DNA of 64,000 nt. Origin: Blasia pusilla (lineage: Eukaryota > Marchantiophyta > Marchantiopsida > Blasiales). Positions 1-10,800 of the stretch are shown here, one piece after another. Below the pieces are notes generated by a model. The model was not told where the DNA came from. It was given only the letters and a program-made list of their open reading frames with translations, and did no database searches. Location of the stretch: assembly GCA_050084515.1 (NCBI GenBank), contig CM114272.1, positions 26,536,001-26,600,000 of the forward strand, written 5' to 3'. The stretch's first letter is position 1. The number at the start of each line of letters is the position of its first letter. A program made the translations under genes and the position numbers.

Positions 1-990
1 TGAGGAATGAGCTTGAGCAGCTCTTGAAGACTATACAATAGCCTTGAAATGATTAACTAATACCAATTTGGCCTTCATGTGGTGATTTGAGTGTATGGAT
101 GTCAAGAAAATAAATTTTGCAAGAGAGAGGATCACGGACCAAGGTTGTGGTTCTTCACTTGTCCAAGAAAAGTGGAATGTGGATATGGGAAGAAATCTTA
201 GGGGCTTATGTGTCAGAGGAAAACATATACAAATTTGTTAGATGTACATGAGAGTGGCAATAGGAGTGTGTTTTCTGGTAACCAAATAGGGAGTTGCGTG
301 TGGGGGTAGGAATGTTATGGTGTCTTTTATGTGTGGAAGGAAGCAAAGAGCAATCAAATATAAAAATGCACTAGATTGTGGACCTCAAATTCGAGACATT
401 TGACTTCAAGTGTGAAGACCAATGGAAAAGTGGGTCGATTGAGGAAGATAAGTATCATTTCAAAAATAAATTGATTCAATTACACTCCCATTGCATTAGA
501 TGACGTTTGTGCCAAGTGTAAGTTTCTTGATAGCTTGGTCAAGCATGCACAACAAGTATAGAGACGGTGTGAACTAGTCACAAGCATTAGTGTTTTGTCA
601 CGATATCCACTGTAGATTGATGGGATGCGAATTTGCATGCAGTCTTGGCTTTAGCACCACATGGGTATGAGCATAATTTAGAAATGAACCTAGAGAGCAC
701 GCTAGCTAGAGCATGCATTTAGAGAGATTAGTGTGGAGTTGTTAACGTCAATTGAATTGAGTGACACATGGCAAAAACTCAAATAGAGGATTTGCCTACG
801 AGGCCAATAATGGAGTGTTCGTTGGATATCCATGGCCTTGTTCTATTCGATAATACCAAGGAATCTTTCTTGTTGGTTGGATCCTCTCATATCCGTGGTA
901 TATCAATTCAGAGTGTATGCTCTTGGATGTTGGAGTACAACCCTTGATGTTGGGTCAAGTTGTAGTCTTAGGAATGGGACTACATAAGTC
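1..990. other. spacer, no gene seen
   Basis: No open frame of convincing length or recognisable protein motif on either strand. Composition is AT-rich and ordinary for degraded plant spacer. I see nothing else here that I can support. Confidence 0.5.
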
Positions 991-1062
991 AAGGTTCCAC
1001 ACGGACTTGTCCATATCTGTGAGCTTATGTCCATCCTAGGGATGGATATGTCTGTATGGGAG
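991..1062 (+). repeat. partial copy of a dispersed MITE-like repeat
   Basis: The stretch from AAGGTTCCACACGGACTTG to TGTCTGTATGGG matches, with substitutions, 20745-20818 on the same strand and 44976-45066 on the opposite strand. The shared core runs from a CTTATGTCC-like motif to ATGTCYGTRYGGG. Only one end is recognisable here, so this is a fragment. The other two copies appear to have inverted ends. Confidence 0.45.
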
Positions 1063-1414
1063 ATTTTTCCTACATCTTGCACTGGTGCGCGCCCACTTCT
1101 TGCATCCTCGTGGCCCATCTGTGCGTCGGGCCCCGACTCCCACAAGCATGTCCTCATCTCGCGCTTTGCCAAGCTGAGGGAGGTAGGAGGGGCATGAAGG
1201 GATGGGGAGGCCCTGCTCTACATCCTAGGGTTTTTTTCTAGAGTGCCCTGCTCTACATCCTACACCATCCTCGTATCCCTTGAGACCCATCCTCCTGCAC
1301 CGTCCTTGTATTCCCCGAGATCCATCCCTCACGTCCTTGTACCCCACGCACGGTTTATAGCATGTTTGATGACATCCTTGGATGCACTTTCACTAGGATG
1401 ATGGTCATAACTTC

Positions 1415-1803
1415 CTTCGTTTCCGCTCATTTGGAGCCATATTGAGGAACTTACTATTTGAGGTAAGTACCATTTTCAATATGATTAATTTTCTATTTTT
1501 GGTAAGTATCCATTGACCTCCTACATCAGGTCAAGAGCCAAGGAGGTGACTTGGGAGCATAGGTTACCATGGAGAGAGCTTGGAAGAGGGGAGGGGTATA
1601 CCTCAAGGAGAGAGAGCTTGAGAGCTCATTCTCTCTTTGTTGAACCTCTTGGCACGAGGCGGAGGAGCTATGGTCCCTTGCCTTGTGAGTGTAAACCAAG
1701 CCTCTCATTAGGACAGTGGGTTTGGTTTGACATAGAGAGAGACATGTGAGAGTGCACACATGTGAGAACTATGGTGTTGTGAGAGAAATTGGATCTTATT
1801 TTA
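1415..1803 (+). repeat. A1 terminal repeat of E1, 5' truncated
   Basis: Matches 6530-6925 from the GCTCATTTGGAGCCATATTG motif to GGATCTTATTTTA with few changes. About 120 bases of the repeat's 5' part, present at 6406-6530, are absent, so the left end of the element has been lost. Leader sequence with GAATGAGTGAGTGAGAGAGC follows directly, as it does after A1 of E4. Confidence 0.8.
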
Positions 1804-2797
1804 CAAAGAGAGAATGAGTGAGTGAGAGAGCTTCATGGGGGAGCTCGCTGGTTGCTTGATATTTGGTGCAAGTTGGGGGATTGTGTTCCCCGCTTCATGG
1901 CTCATGGGACTGCTCACCGGAGCAAGAGCCGTGCGAGTTTGCTGTTTTTCTTTGCCTGATTTTTTGTATAGGAGAGTGGCACGCGGACGCGTTGCCTAAT
2001 TTTTTATAGGAATTAAGTATGGGGGAAGATTGCTTCATGCCGGTGCTCTTTAGAGCACCATTTAGCTTTCTGATTTTTGTTCTCATAGGTTTTACATTTT
2101 CGTTGGGAGAAATCAACACATAAGTGCTCCCAATTTTTTTGTAGGAGAAAGAGACATTGGGCTTTACGACAGTCCCCGTCAGTATTTACTGGAATATTAG
2201 ATTGCAAATATTTTTTGACTTTGTCGTAGATCATGAAGCTGTGCACGTTGTGTAATAAATGTTGCATAATTTGGAGTTGTGAGCAAAAAATTATGGTCAA
2301 TCTTGCAAAACTGCCATTGCTAGGCAATTTTTAGGGTTAAATTGTTCAAACCCTAAACCAACCATCGCCGTCATAGTCATCGTCAACGATCAACCGTCAC
2401 CATCAATGGTCAACCGTCACCATCAACGATCAACCTTCAATCATCATCGTCAACTTTCACCGTCAACGGACCACCGTGGGCTGTTGCCGCCGCCTAGCAT
2501 TGCTCAGCGCCGCGTTCGGCCGTTGTCCACCCTTTGGTTGCCATTTCCGCCATTACAGAGTGGAGGGTCTTCCACGACCACCATTGATTCTCTGACTTGC
2601 GCCACCATCACGTACTTTGATTTGGCCGCCACTGTCATTGCAATTTTTTCATCAACCAGTGGTGGCAGGTGACCTTGGGTTATGGTATTTGAGTATTCAT
2701 TTCATGTTGCTATGTTGTGATTGGTAGCCGCTTGATGACGATCGAGTATCGTGACGTGATGTCCGTAGCCGCAACGCGCCGCCAATCGTCGCGCCGT
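1804..2797 (+). other. E1 leader (untranslated region)
   Basis: This stretch aligns with the E4 leader on the opposite strand at about 58870-59810 (for example, both carry GTGCTCACCGGAGCAAGAGC). It lies between A1 and the first coding remnant and has no conserved frame, so it is probably the untranslated leader of the retrotransposon RNA. The match stops near 2797, where methyltransferase coding sequence begins; that point is a deletion junction. An 18-nt tRNA primer site was not recognisable after A1. Confidence 0.6.
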
Positions 2798-3198
2798 TTA
2801 GCGATGAGCAAGAGCGAGCGATGGGATTCCCCACGGGAGTGACGGAAGTACCGTCACTATTGGAGGCATCACGACGTCATGTATTGGGTCAGGCGATGGA
2901 CATGAACTGCTTGACATGGATTTTTAGCTTAGGAGTAGCTGAGCAATGTTGTTTGAGGATGCGACAGATCACAAAAGTTGCATTTGTGAGCCCCATGCCT
3001 ACCGAGACGGTCGAGGCAGTGGCTAGGGGCGAGACCCGAGGAGATCGACACACCAGGGGTGATCGAGAGAGACACCCTTGGACTTCTTGGGATGATTTGC
3101 AGGTACGCGAGGAGATGATAGCCACAACATCAAGCGTGGTTTTGGGTACTGCACGTGGAGATGAGAGTTCTATTTTTCGAGATGGGGTTGCACCATAG
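2798..3198 (+). pseudogene. E1 cytosine methyltransferase, C-terminal remnant
   Basis: The remnant begins within the equivalent of E2's ERERAMGF segment and retains a MGFPTGVT-like motif followed by SRRHVLGQAMDMNCLTWI. That is the motif IX-X region of a C5-cytosine methyltransferase as seen in E2 and E3. The catalytic PCQ and SAM-binding motifs are gone, so it cannot be active. It is followed at 3241 by the reverse transcriptase module, the same order as in E2 and E3, showing that E1 derives from a methyltransferase-bearing ancestor. Confidence 0.8.
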
Positions 3199-3240
3199 CA
3201 ACCACCGACATCCGCGGCGGAGAGTCCTACCGTAGTCACG

Positions 3241-4691
3241 ATGGAGACTTGGGAGCGAGATATGGGCCCTAAGTTGACAGGAGGAGAGCGGCGTCGGATA
3301 CACCAGTTCTTTAGGAGTCATAGGAGTTGTTTTGCATTTAGTATGCATGATTTGGGTACGCTAAAGGGTTTAGGGATCCGCCTTGAGTTGTCGAGTGACC
3401 CGCCGATCTTCTGACGACCCTACAAGTATAGTGACATGGAGAGGGCTCTGATTCAGAGTAGGAGCCAGGACTTGGTTAGAGCAAGACTAGTGGAGATGTC
3501 GTATGGAGAGTATGCATCTGCCATTGTCATGCCTGCCAAGAAGGATGTGCATGGCAACTGGACGGATAGGCGGATGTGTGGAGATTACCAACCTATCAAT
3601 CGGCAGACGAAGTTCAATAGGTATGCCATGCCCACCCCTGAGGAGATCTTTGATGCGATTGAGCATGCAAAGTCTTCAGTTTATTGCATTTGTGAGCCGC
3701 ATACCATCAACTGCCTATCCGATTGAAGAACAAGCGTAAGACGGCATTTTGGGGCATCGATCCTCACGGGAAGGATTGCTTGTACTAGTGGCGGTTCTTA
3801 CCATTCGGGTTAAAAAACGCCTTGGATGAGTTTCAGAGGGTCATGGATAGGATCTTGGCAGGTTTGGATTTTGCTAGGTGTTATATTGATGACATCGTAG
3901 TCTTTAGCGCCACGGTTGAGGAACATGAGCAACATCTGGAGGAGGTGTTTTGACGATTGCAGTTACATGGGCTGAAGCTGCATCCAGGCAAGAGCAAGTT
4001 CTTTTACGACCAAATTGAGTACTTGGGTCATAAGATATACCCAGGGGGCCTTGGTGTACAATAGACAAAGGTAGAGGCTATTTCACGCATTCCACGCCCT
4101 ATAGATGTGAGTCGGGTTCGTGCATTCATGGGATTGGAAAAATTCTATCGACGGTACATCAAGGGTTTCAATTTGATTGCGAAGCCGCTAACCTTGATGA
4201 CCAAGGTGGATCAAGAGTGGCACTGGGGGGATGAGCAAGAGAGAGCATTTTATATGCTCAAGGACAGATTGACGTCCGCACACATATTGAGGAGACCGAT
4301 CAAGGGGGGTCCTTTCCAGTTGCATACCGATTGGAGCATGTTGGGGCTTGGAGCCGTGCTCACCTAGCATGACTATGATGGTAGAGAGTTTGTGGTGGCT
4401 TACCCTAGTCGCTCGAACAACGCTGCAAAGGCAAAGTATAGCTTGTATGAGGGTGAGTGCTTGGCTGCAGTGTGGGCTATCGCACATTTCAGATGTAATC
4501 TATTCGGCAATCCCTTTACCATCATTATTGATCATCAGTCACTTAAGTGGTTGATGGAGTCCAACAAGCTTACAGAGAAGCTTGCGAGGTGGGCTCTTTT
4601 GTTGCAGGAGTATGACTTCCAAGTGGTGCATAGACCTAGGACGCTCAACCAAGATGCACATGGTTTGAGCCGTAACCCATGCCCGAGTTAG
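3241..4691 (+). pseudogene. E1 reverse transcriptase-RNase H, broken
   Basis: Ty3-type reverse transcriptase followed by RNase H. Readable motifs include DRRMCGDYQPINRQT (near 3570), FGLKNA-like residues near 3800, YIDD at about 3880, the thumb and connection region, then an LHTDWS RNase H start and a VAYPSRS-like motif. The frame is broken by at least six stops. Most of these match C-to-T change in CAG or CGA codons when compared with E2 and E3 (for example LY-stop-WRF and VQ-stop-TKV). There is also a frameshift near 3700 inside the LDLRAGYHQ-type motif. The module is dead. Confidence 0.85.
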
Positions 4692-4739
4692 CGAGATGCA
4701 ATTGGAGCTTATTGGCATGGTGAGAGTGATGAGGAGTAG

Positions 4740-6093
4740 GTGTCAAGATGGCATGCGTCAGCCTATTTGGGCTTGTTGCCTATGGAGAGCCATATTTTTG
4801 AGACTTTGATGGTGAGGTCTAATAGAGAGTCCTTAGATCTAGAGGTCAGTGAGGAGACGATATGTGGCCGAGACATTCACGATGATGGAGTGCTCTTGGA
4901 GAACCTGCGTACTGGCAGCGTCGCAAGCACAATGGGTGCTAAAGAGCGGGATCGGATCCTACAGCGAGCCAGACGGTTCCGGTGGGAGGGCAGACATGTG
5001 TTGCAAGTCAGGGAGGATGGTAGAGTGCGTGTAGTGCCTCATCCTTTGCAGAGAGCACGTTTGGTGCGTCATGCCCACAAGGAGTTGGGTCATTTTGGAA
5101 TAAAGCCAACGTACAGCTTGCTCCAGATTCAATAGTGGTGGCGAGGCATGCAGACTGACGTTCAGCCACATGCATGGTGTGTGATCAAGTCCGAGCATCA
5201 TTCAATGCTCCGACTCCACAGTTGCATCCACTTCCAATCATGGGTTTAGGTTATAGATGGAGTTTGGATTTTGCAGGACCTTTGCCTTTGACAGAGCATC
5301 ATAGTTGTTATGTGTTGGTGATGGTCGAGCACTTTTCGAAGTGGATAGAGTTGGTTGCATTGCCTAACAAAGCGAGTGAGGGAGTAGCGTATGCCTTCCT
5401 AGATCGAGTGTTGAGTCATTACGCCGCACTAGCTGAGGTGCTGACAGACGAGGGTACAGAGTTCCGTGGGGAGTTTCAGGCCTTGTGTGATCAGGCACTG
5501 ATCGACCACCGCACTACTTCACGAAATCATCTTGAGGCGGATGGACTAGCGGAGCGGGTTGTGCACACGGTGAAGAGAGGACTACGCAAGTATGGCTTGC
5601 AGAGAGGTCATCTAGGAGATTGGGACCTTTAGTTTCCGTGGTTGGCGATGGGATACAGATTCAGCATGCAAGCATCCTTAGCGTCTTTCTCATTGTACTT
5701 GTTGCTTTATGGCCGAGAGCCAGATTTACCTGCGGCCATTTGTCGAGATGTTGGTGAGGTGTTGAACCTTGATGACCCTGATGTATGGATGCGAGCATGT
5801 TCTCAGAGGGCTGAGTTGTTTCGGAGAGATGCCCATAGCGTTTGAGAACTTGGCGATTGCGCAACATCAGGATATGTTGAGATATGTTGAGGTATGCAAC
5901 TGTACATTGACCGTACAGTTGATCCGAGCTTAGCACTAGTTCTTGAGGCTTGCGGTGTATGTTGTGTGGTTCCACCCGTGGTGCAGCCACTATGTAGTCT
6001 GTGATGGGTGTTCAAGAGGATGGCATATGGCATGTTTGACAGCACCTCTCACTAGGGTTCCTCAGGGACGATGGATGTGTCCCAGATGTACAT
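4740..6093 (+). pseudogene. E1 integrase with C-terminal PHD finger, broken
   Basis: Fragments in several frames give the integrase zinc-finger region (RHAHKELGHFGIKPTYSLL), then the catalytic core with GLGYRWSLDFAGPL, VLTDEGTEFRGEF and LEADGLAERVV, which supply the D, D and E residues. A carboxy-terminal PHD finger remains as CDGCSRGWHMACL and RWMCPRCT just before the stop at 6091-6093. Frameshifts near 5160 and 5830-5990 and internal stops break the protein. Integrase inserts the cDNA; the PHD finger would be expected to bind histone H3 tails. Confidence 0.85.
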
Positions 6094-6277
6094 AGAGTAG
6101 GTAGCTCTACATTCCGACTTGTGTCCGTGACATTGATGACGAGAAGACGACTAACGATGGGGCCACATGAGCACTCGACCTTCTTGCTCTTAACGTCCGA
6201 GAAATGTATGTCATGGTACGTAGGGATATATGGCTATCTGGAGTTAGAGGGACCTAACCACCAACTAGGGGGGCGAT

Positions 6278-6960
6278 TGGAGATATTTTGGTACTTCTTG
6301 TCTCGTTGTTTGGATGCCATGAGTTAGCATCGGATCGTGCGTGTCTGTGTGTGTGTTCGGTGACAGCGATGTATGTTGTGTGGCAATATGTATGCGCACG
6401 ATAGTTGTCACGTCTTTTAGGATAGATCAGTGAGATCTAGTAGAGTGCCTTTGTGAGTAGTGGAGGACATGCTCAGTAGGTCAAGGATGACCTGTTTAGG
6501 CTCCGGGAAACCTGAGAGAGCAGGTTTCCCCTTTATTTCGGCTCATTTGGAGCCATATTGAGAAACTTACTATTTTAGGTAAGTACTATTTTGAGTATAT
6601 GATTGATTTTATATTTTTGGTAAGTATCCCTTGACCTCCTACATCAGGTGAAGAGCCAAGGAGGTGACTTAGGAGCATAGGTTACCATGGAGAGAGCTTG
6701 GGAAAGGGGAGGGATATACTTCAAGGAGAGAGAGAGAGAGTTTGAGAGCTCATTCTCTCTTTGTTGAACCTCTTGGCACGAGGCGGCGGAGCTATGATCC
6801 CTTGCCTTGTAAGTGTAACCCAAGCCTCTCATTAGGAGAGTGGGTTTGGTTTGACATTGAGAGAGACATGTGAGAATGCACACATGTGAGAACTATGGTG
6901 TTGTGAGAGAGATTGGGTCTTATTTATTGGAGATATTTTGGTACTTCTTGTCTCGTTGTT
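6278..6960 (+). repeat. B1-A2-B2 terminal block of E1
   Basis: A G-rich polypurine-like tract (AGGGGGGCGA, 6267-6276) precedes B1, which starts TGGAGATATTTTGG at 6278 and ends ...CACGATA at 6403. Two bases (GT) separate it from A2, which starts TGTCACGTCTTTTAGG at 6406. A2 runs to 6925 and is the full-length partner of A1. B2 repeats the first 35 bases of B1 (to 6960) and is then cut off by unrelated DNA. A2 contains a GGGAAACCTG / CAGGTTTCCC hairpin at 6507-6532. Confidence 0.8.
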
Positions 6961-6978
6961 AATTAGGAGTAACCGGAG

Positions 6979-7811
6979 CTCTTGATGGATGTGTACGATC
7001 CATCAAGAGTAGCGGTGAAAGCAGAGCAAGATTTATGATGGGCCCATGCCTATCATAACTACTAGCTCGGGGGAAAATTAGGATGTGTTCAAGCCTTGGT
7101 ATATAGATGTTTTAGGATTCATTGGATAGATGGATCTTCTATGTGTCTAGATTACGATTTATGTAGATAGGTTAGCAATGTTTATTTGCATGAAAATTAT
7201 GACGACTTTAGGGAGATAAACGAAATCATATAGAAGCTTATAGGGATTCTTTGAGTTTTGCGTTTTATGAAATCATGATGACATATTATCTTATAGGTAA
7301 TCTATGTGCATACATCATCCCCCGTGTGTATCGAGTAATATTCTTTGAGGGATTGTCACCCCTTGTGTGTCTTGTGGCACATTTAGGTGCACTTACTATA
7401 ACCTTGTCTATAGTGTGAGAGACCATAAGAGAAGACAAATAAATCTTTAAATGGAGGCACATAAAGCATGGATAAGAACCATAGTCTCATAAATCTAAAT
7501 AAGTAATGTGACCGAACGATCGCCTTAGTGGAAACCGTTACCTGGTTGAATATTCCTTTCTCTCCTTGCAATAATCTCCATCAGCACCATATCATTTTGG
7601 AAAGAAAAAGAAAAGAACACACTTATCATATCGCAATATAGATTTCTTCTTCCATTCACCACACCATAGTTAGTTTTCATCCACCCTCCTGTTCACCCCC
7701 AAGTGGCCCCAGGGTGCGCTCTTTGACACGTCCTGTTATGAGACTCGTATGTAAGATAGAATAGTAGCGTCGGGCGGCATGGGCCCATCATAAAATCTTG
7801 CTCTGCTTTCA
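6979..7811. repeat. hairpin plus 36-bp inverted repeat enclosing 0.72 kb
   Basis: A perfect 12-bp hairpin (CTCTTGATGGAT, 6979-6990, with its complement at 6998-7009) lies just right of E1. Next to it, TGAAAGCAGAGCAAGATTT...CCCATGCC (7015-7050) is repeated inverted at 7775-7811 with one or two differences. This looks like the ends of a DNA transposon or foldback element. The interior has no transposase that I can see, and I could not find a convincing target-site duplication. Confidence 0.5.
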
Positions 7812-10800
7812 ACGTGCGGTCACTCCACAGTAAAAGTAAGTCGCCAGTTTGGGACAATAATGAATGGTTAGTCCGTATGGCGAAAGTTTTATAAAATAAA
7901 TTCTCACGCCGGGCAGGGTGCGCGGTCTTGACCGGATCGGTCAGTATAGTCCATTTACTGTGGATCTACGGGTCGGTCGATGCCCTGAGTATCGGCAGGG
8001 ATTCTAGTCGTCGCGAGCTCGCCGGTGAGAGAGGGAGGCGGCTGTCACATCCGGTCAAAGATGAAGGGTTTGACCACGGCTTTCCGAGCGCCTTTGTGAA
8101 CGTGTCAGGAGATGCTGCGGTCAAACGCGGCTTTTTGGTCAAAGCCCAAATTTGCATCGCTGAGCCCGCCTGGTCACCGGCTCAGGCAAGTCTCCCAGTC
8201 ATTTCTCGCCTGAAGTTCAGAATCGCTCCCACGCAAACCCCGGCTTCTCACCTACTGCTACCAGTCACTCCACCTGCCAGTCAGTAACTCCGGCTGTAAA
8301 TTAGGACCGGCCCTAACGATTCGGGAACACACGTGAAGTTTTAAGTAACAATTTACGTGGAGGATATACTACTGTGTAAGTACACTATACAAGTACAGTA
8401 AAGGATATACAAGGATATGAGTGCACTATACATGTACAGTATTCGTTCCAGTCTTATCGACTAGAATAGGTGTATCGTGAATTGCTCAGATCCGCGCTAA
8501 CTTTACGGGACGCTTTTCCCCGGCGAATCTCTCGGTATCAGTTCACGCTCGTAATCTCGACCTTACACACGACCTTCTAGGACCAAAGATGTGGTCTCCT
8601 TTCGCTAACAATTAGGCGCCGGGACCGGTTTCAGACGGTAAGCATCGGCACTCACAATCCGCTCATGCCGATGATATGCTCAATAAGGTTCTTTCTCCAT
8701 TGACTATTCTCTTCGTTAGAGAATGCGTTTAGTTGGCATGCGGCAAACATTCCTTCGCTTGAAATTTTATTTTCGCCTCCGGAGATCTTAAACGAAGGGG
8801 TAGGTTCTGGAAAAAAAACGATGATATATATATATGAAATATATGGCTCCGTTGATGTAACATAGCCACATAATTAGTCATGTGAACTCGTTATATTATC
8901 TCATATACAATCTCTGGTGCGTGCGTGCGTTCGTTCGAGGAAAGACCGGCCTTGAACCACCTCGTGAGTAGGCCAACCGCTCTCAAGTGTTACCCTGGTA
9001 GAAGTATCTCTCGTAATCTACTAAACCGATTTTCTTAAGTGAGAAGATACCCATCCATCCCTGGCGGAAAAATTATGGAAAATTCCTCTCACTCACCCAC
9101 GTGGCGAGAAGGACTTGCAAGGTATCCATTAAATAATCTCTATTTGTGAAGAAAAGAAAAGAAATGCGAGGAATGAAAAGAATTGAACTTTCAAAGAGGA
9201 TTATCGAAAACTGCCTAGAGAAGAAAACTCCACGAGAATTTAAAATCACAATGACCCACAAACGAGGAGACATCATGCGTTCGCTCCTTTGGACCGAACC
9301 TGTCTATTCTTTTGTCGGGAAGTTGTTGACAAGTCATGTTTTACCAGCGCAAAAATACCTCGCCTCGAAATTACTCGGTTGGTTTAGAAAAATCTTCGTT
9401 CCGAATATTTTCTTTTCTCGGTACGTCGATGAAAGAAAATAAAAGACACTCTTCTTCCGGGATGGTTAAGAACCTGACGATGCCAGCAAACGCCTGCCGG
9501 TTATACACTCGACCGGTAACTGTACGTCCAAAAGGGTTCAGGAAAGGCTCCCTCCTCTAGCGTGTAGCTGTTCGTAGCGGCGGCCGCCGGTGGTCCGGAC
9601 TGTGTAGATGACATGGCACTTGGTTTGCCCATATATCACGAGGCCAGCATGAATCAGGACAGACGTGGAGGCATTTTAAAATCACCCGGACACGTGGCCG
9701 GTCCTGGAAGGATTTTCTATGCTGGTCAAAGATGACGTTTGACCAAATGGAAACCGAACTTGACCTAAGGCAGTTCCTGTATACTACTGTCCTTGCGGGA
9801 CAGTAATTCCCGCCTCACCCTACAAGCAACACTCCGATATTTTCGTGGAGGACTTAATCCCGTAACCGGAGGTCCCCGCGCCAAATCCGGTTCGGTTGTT
9901 TGCGGTCCCTGTCAGGATGTGGACATTGTGAAGGGAACGGCTGAGGCTGCCTGGCTAAAAATAGCAACTCCTTATTGTCATTCCCAATTAAGCTATGAAT
10001 TCAAATCCCGAGCTCTGGTCAAGTGGACTTCCAGTTTAGCCAGTCAAATGGGGCTACAAGGGGACTGACCGGCTGGCTACAAGAGAAGAGAATGCAGCTT
10101 CGGTCCAATACCATCGACGTCCAGACTCCAGACCACCATAATCTCAAAGAAGGATACGGTTCGGGACGAACTGCTCCCATGATTCAAGTGGGTCCCGATA
10201 TTTTAAGGCGGTTACCGAAGGTAAGCTGTCTGGGGTCACATGGGAAACCGTCTTTATTTATTTATTATTCCAATACTAGCTGGTGCCCGTGTTCAGCTCT
10301 GGTGAAAGGGCCCTCCTAATATATTCATCCTAGTCAGAGGGAATTAAGTTCTAGGAGAGGACAAGTGTCGTAAACAGAGGCCACCTAAAACGACAGATGT
10401 CAAGCACACAGAGATGCTTGTTACTCGTTGCCGAGACCCCTTTAAAGTGGATGATTAATTAAAAAAATAATATATCTGACCCCCCTTCCCTCCTTCTTCT
10501 TCTTCCTTTTACCTCCTCCTCGAGTCCTCGCCCACGTATTGGATGTAAAACCACGGTCCCAAGTTTCATGGACGTGCTTTGAAGCACCCCACCGGCTGAT
10601 TCGAACGGGGGTGGGTTTTCCCACGTTGACGGAAGGAGCCCATTCATCGATTTTGCAGTTTCGGGTTCGGTGGAACCGTCGAAGCCGAGGGGGCACTTGA
10701 GTTTCGTTTGACCATAGAGTAAGTCCTGCCCTACTACACCACCGTACTTTAGCAGGTCGACACATGTACTTATGGACGAGGGTAGACTAGAAATAATGCC

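Larger units (their letters stand above)
1415..6960 (+). mobile_element. E1: decayed Ty3/gypsy-type retrotransposon with split repeats
   Basis: This element carries, in order, a truncated A repeat (1415-1803), a long leader, the tail of a cytosine methyltransferase, reverse transcriptase, RNase H, integrase and a PHD finger. It ends with B1 (6278-6403), A2 (6406-6925) and a truncated B2 (6926-6960). Gag, protease and most of the methyltransferase are missing because leader sequence is joined near 2797 to the methyltransferase motif IX region. Many stops and frameshifts make it non-functional. Its repeats are closest to those of E4. Both outer ends are truncated, so no target-site duplication can be read. 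Confidence 0.85.

Noticed and set aside
1804-1840. tRNA primer-binding site after A1
   Set aside because: No 12-18 base match to a plant tRNA 3' end that I could recognise, and sequences after A1 differ among E1, E2 and E4.
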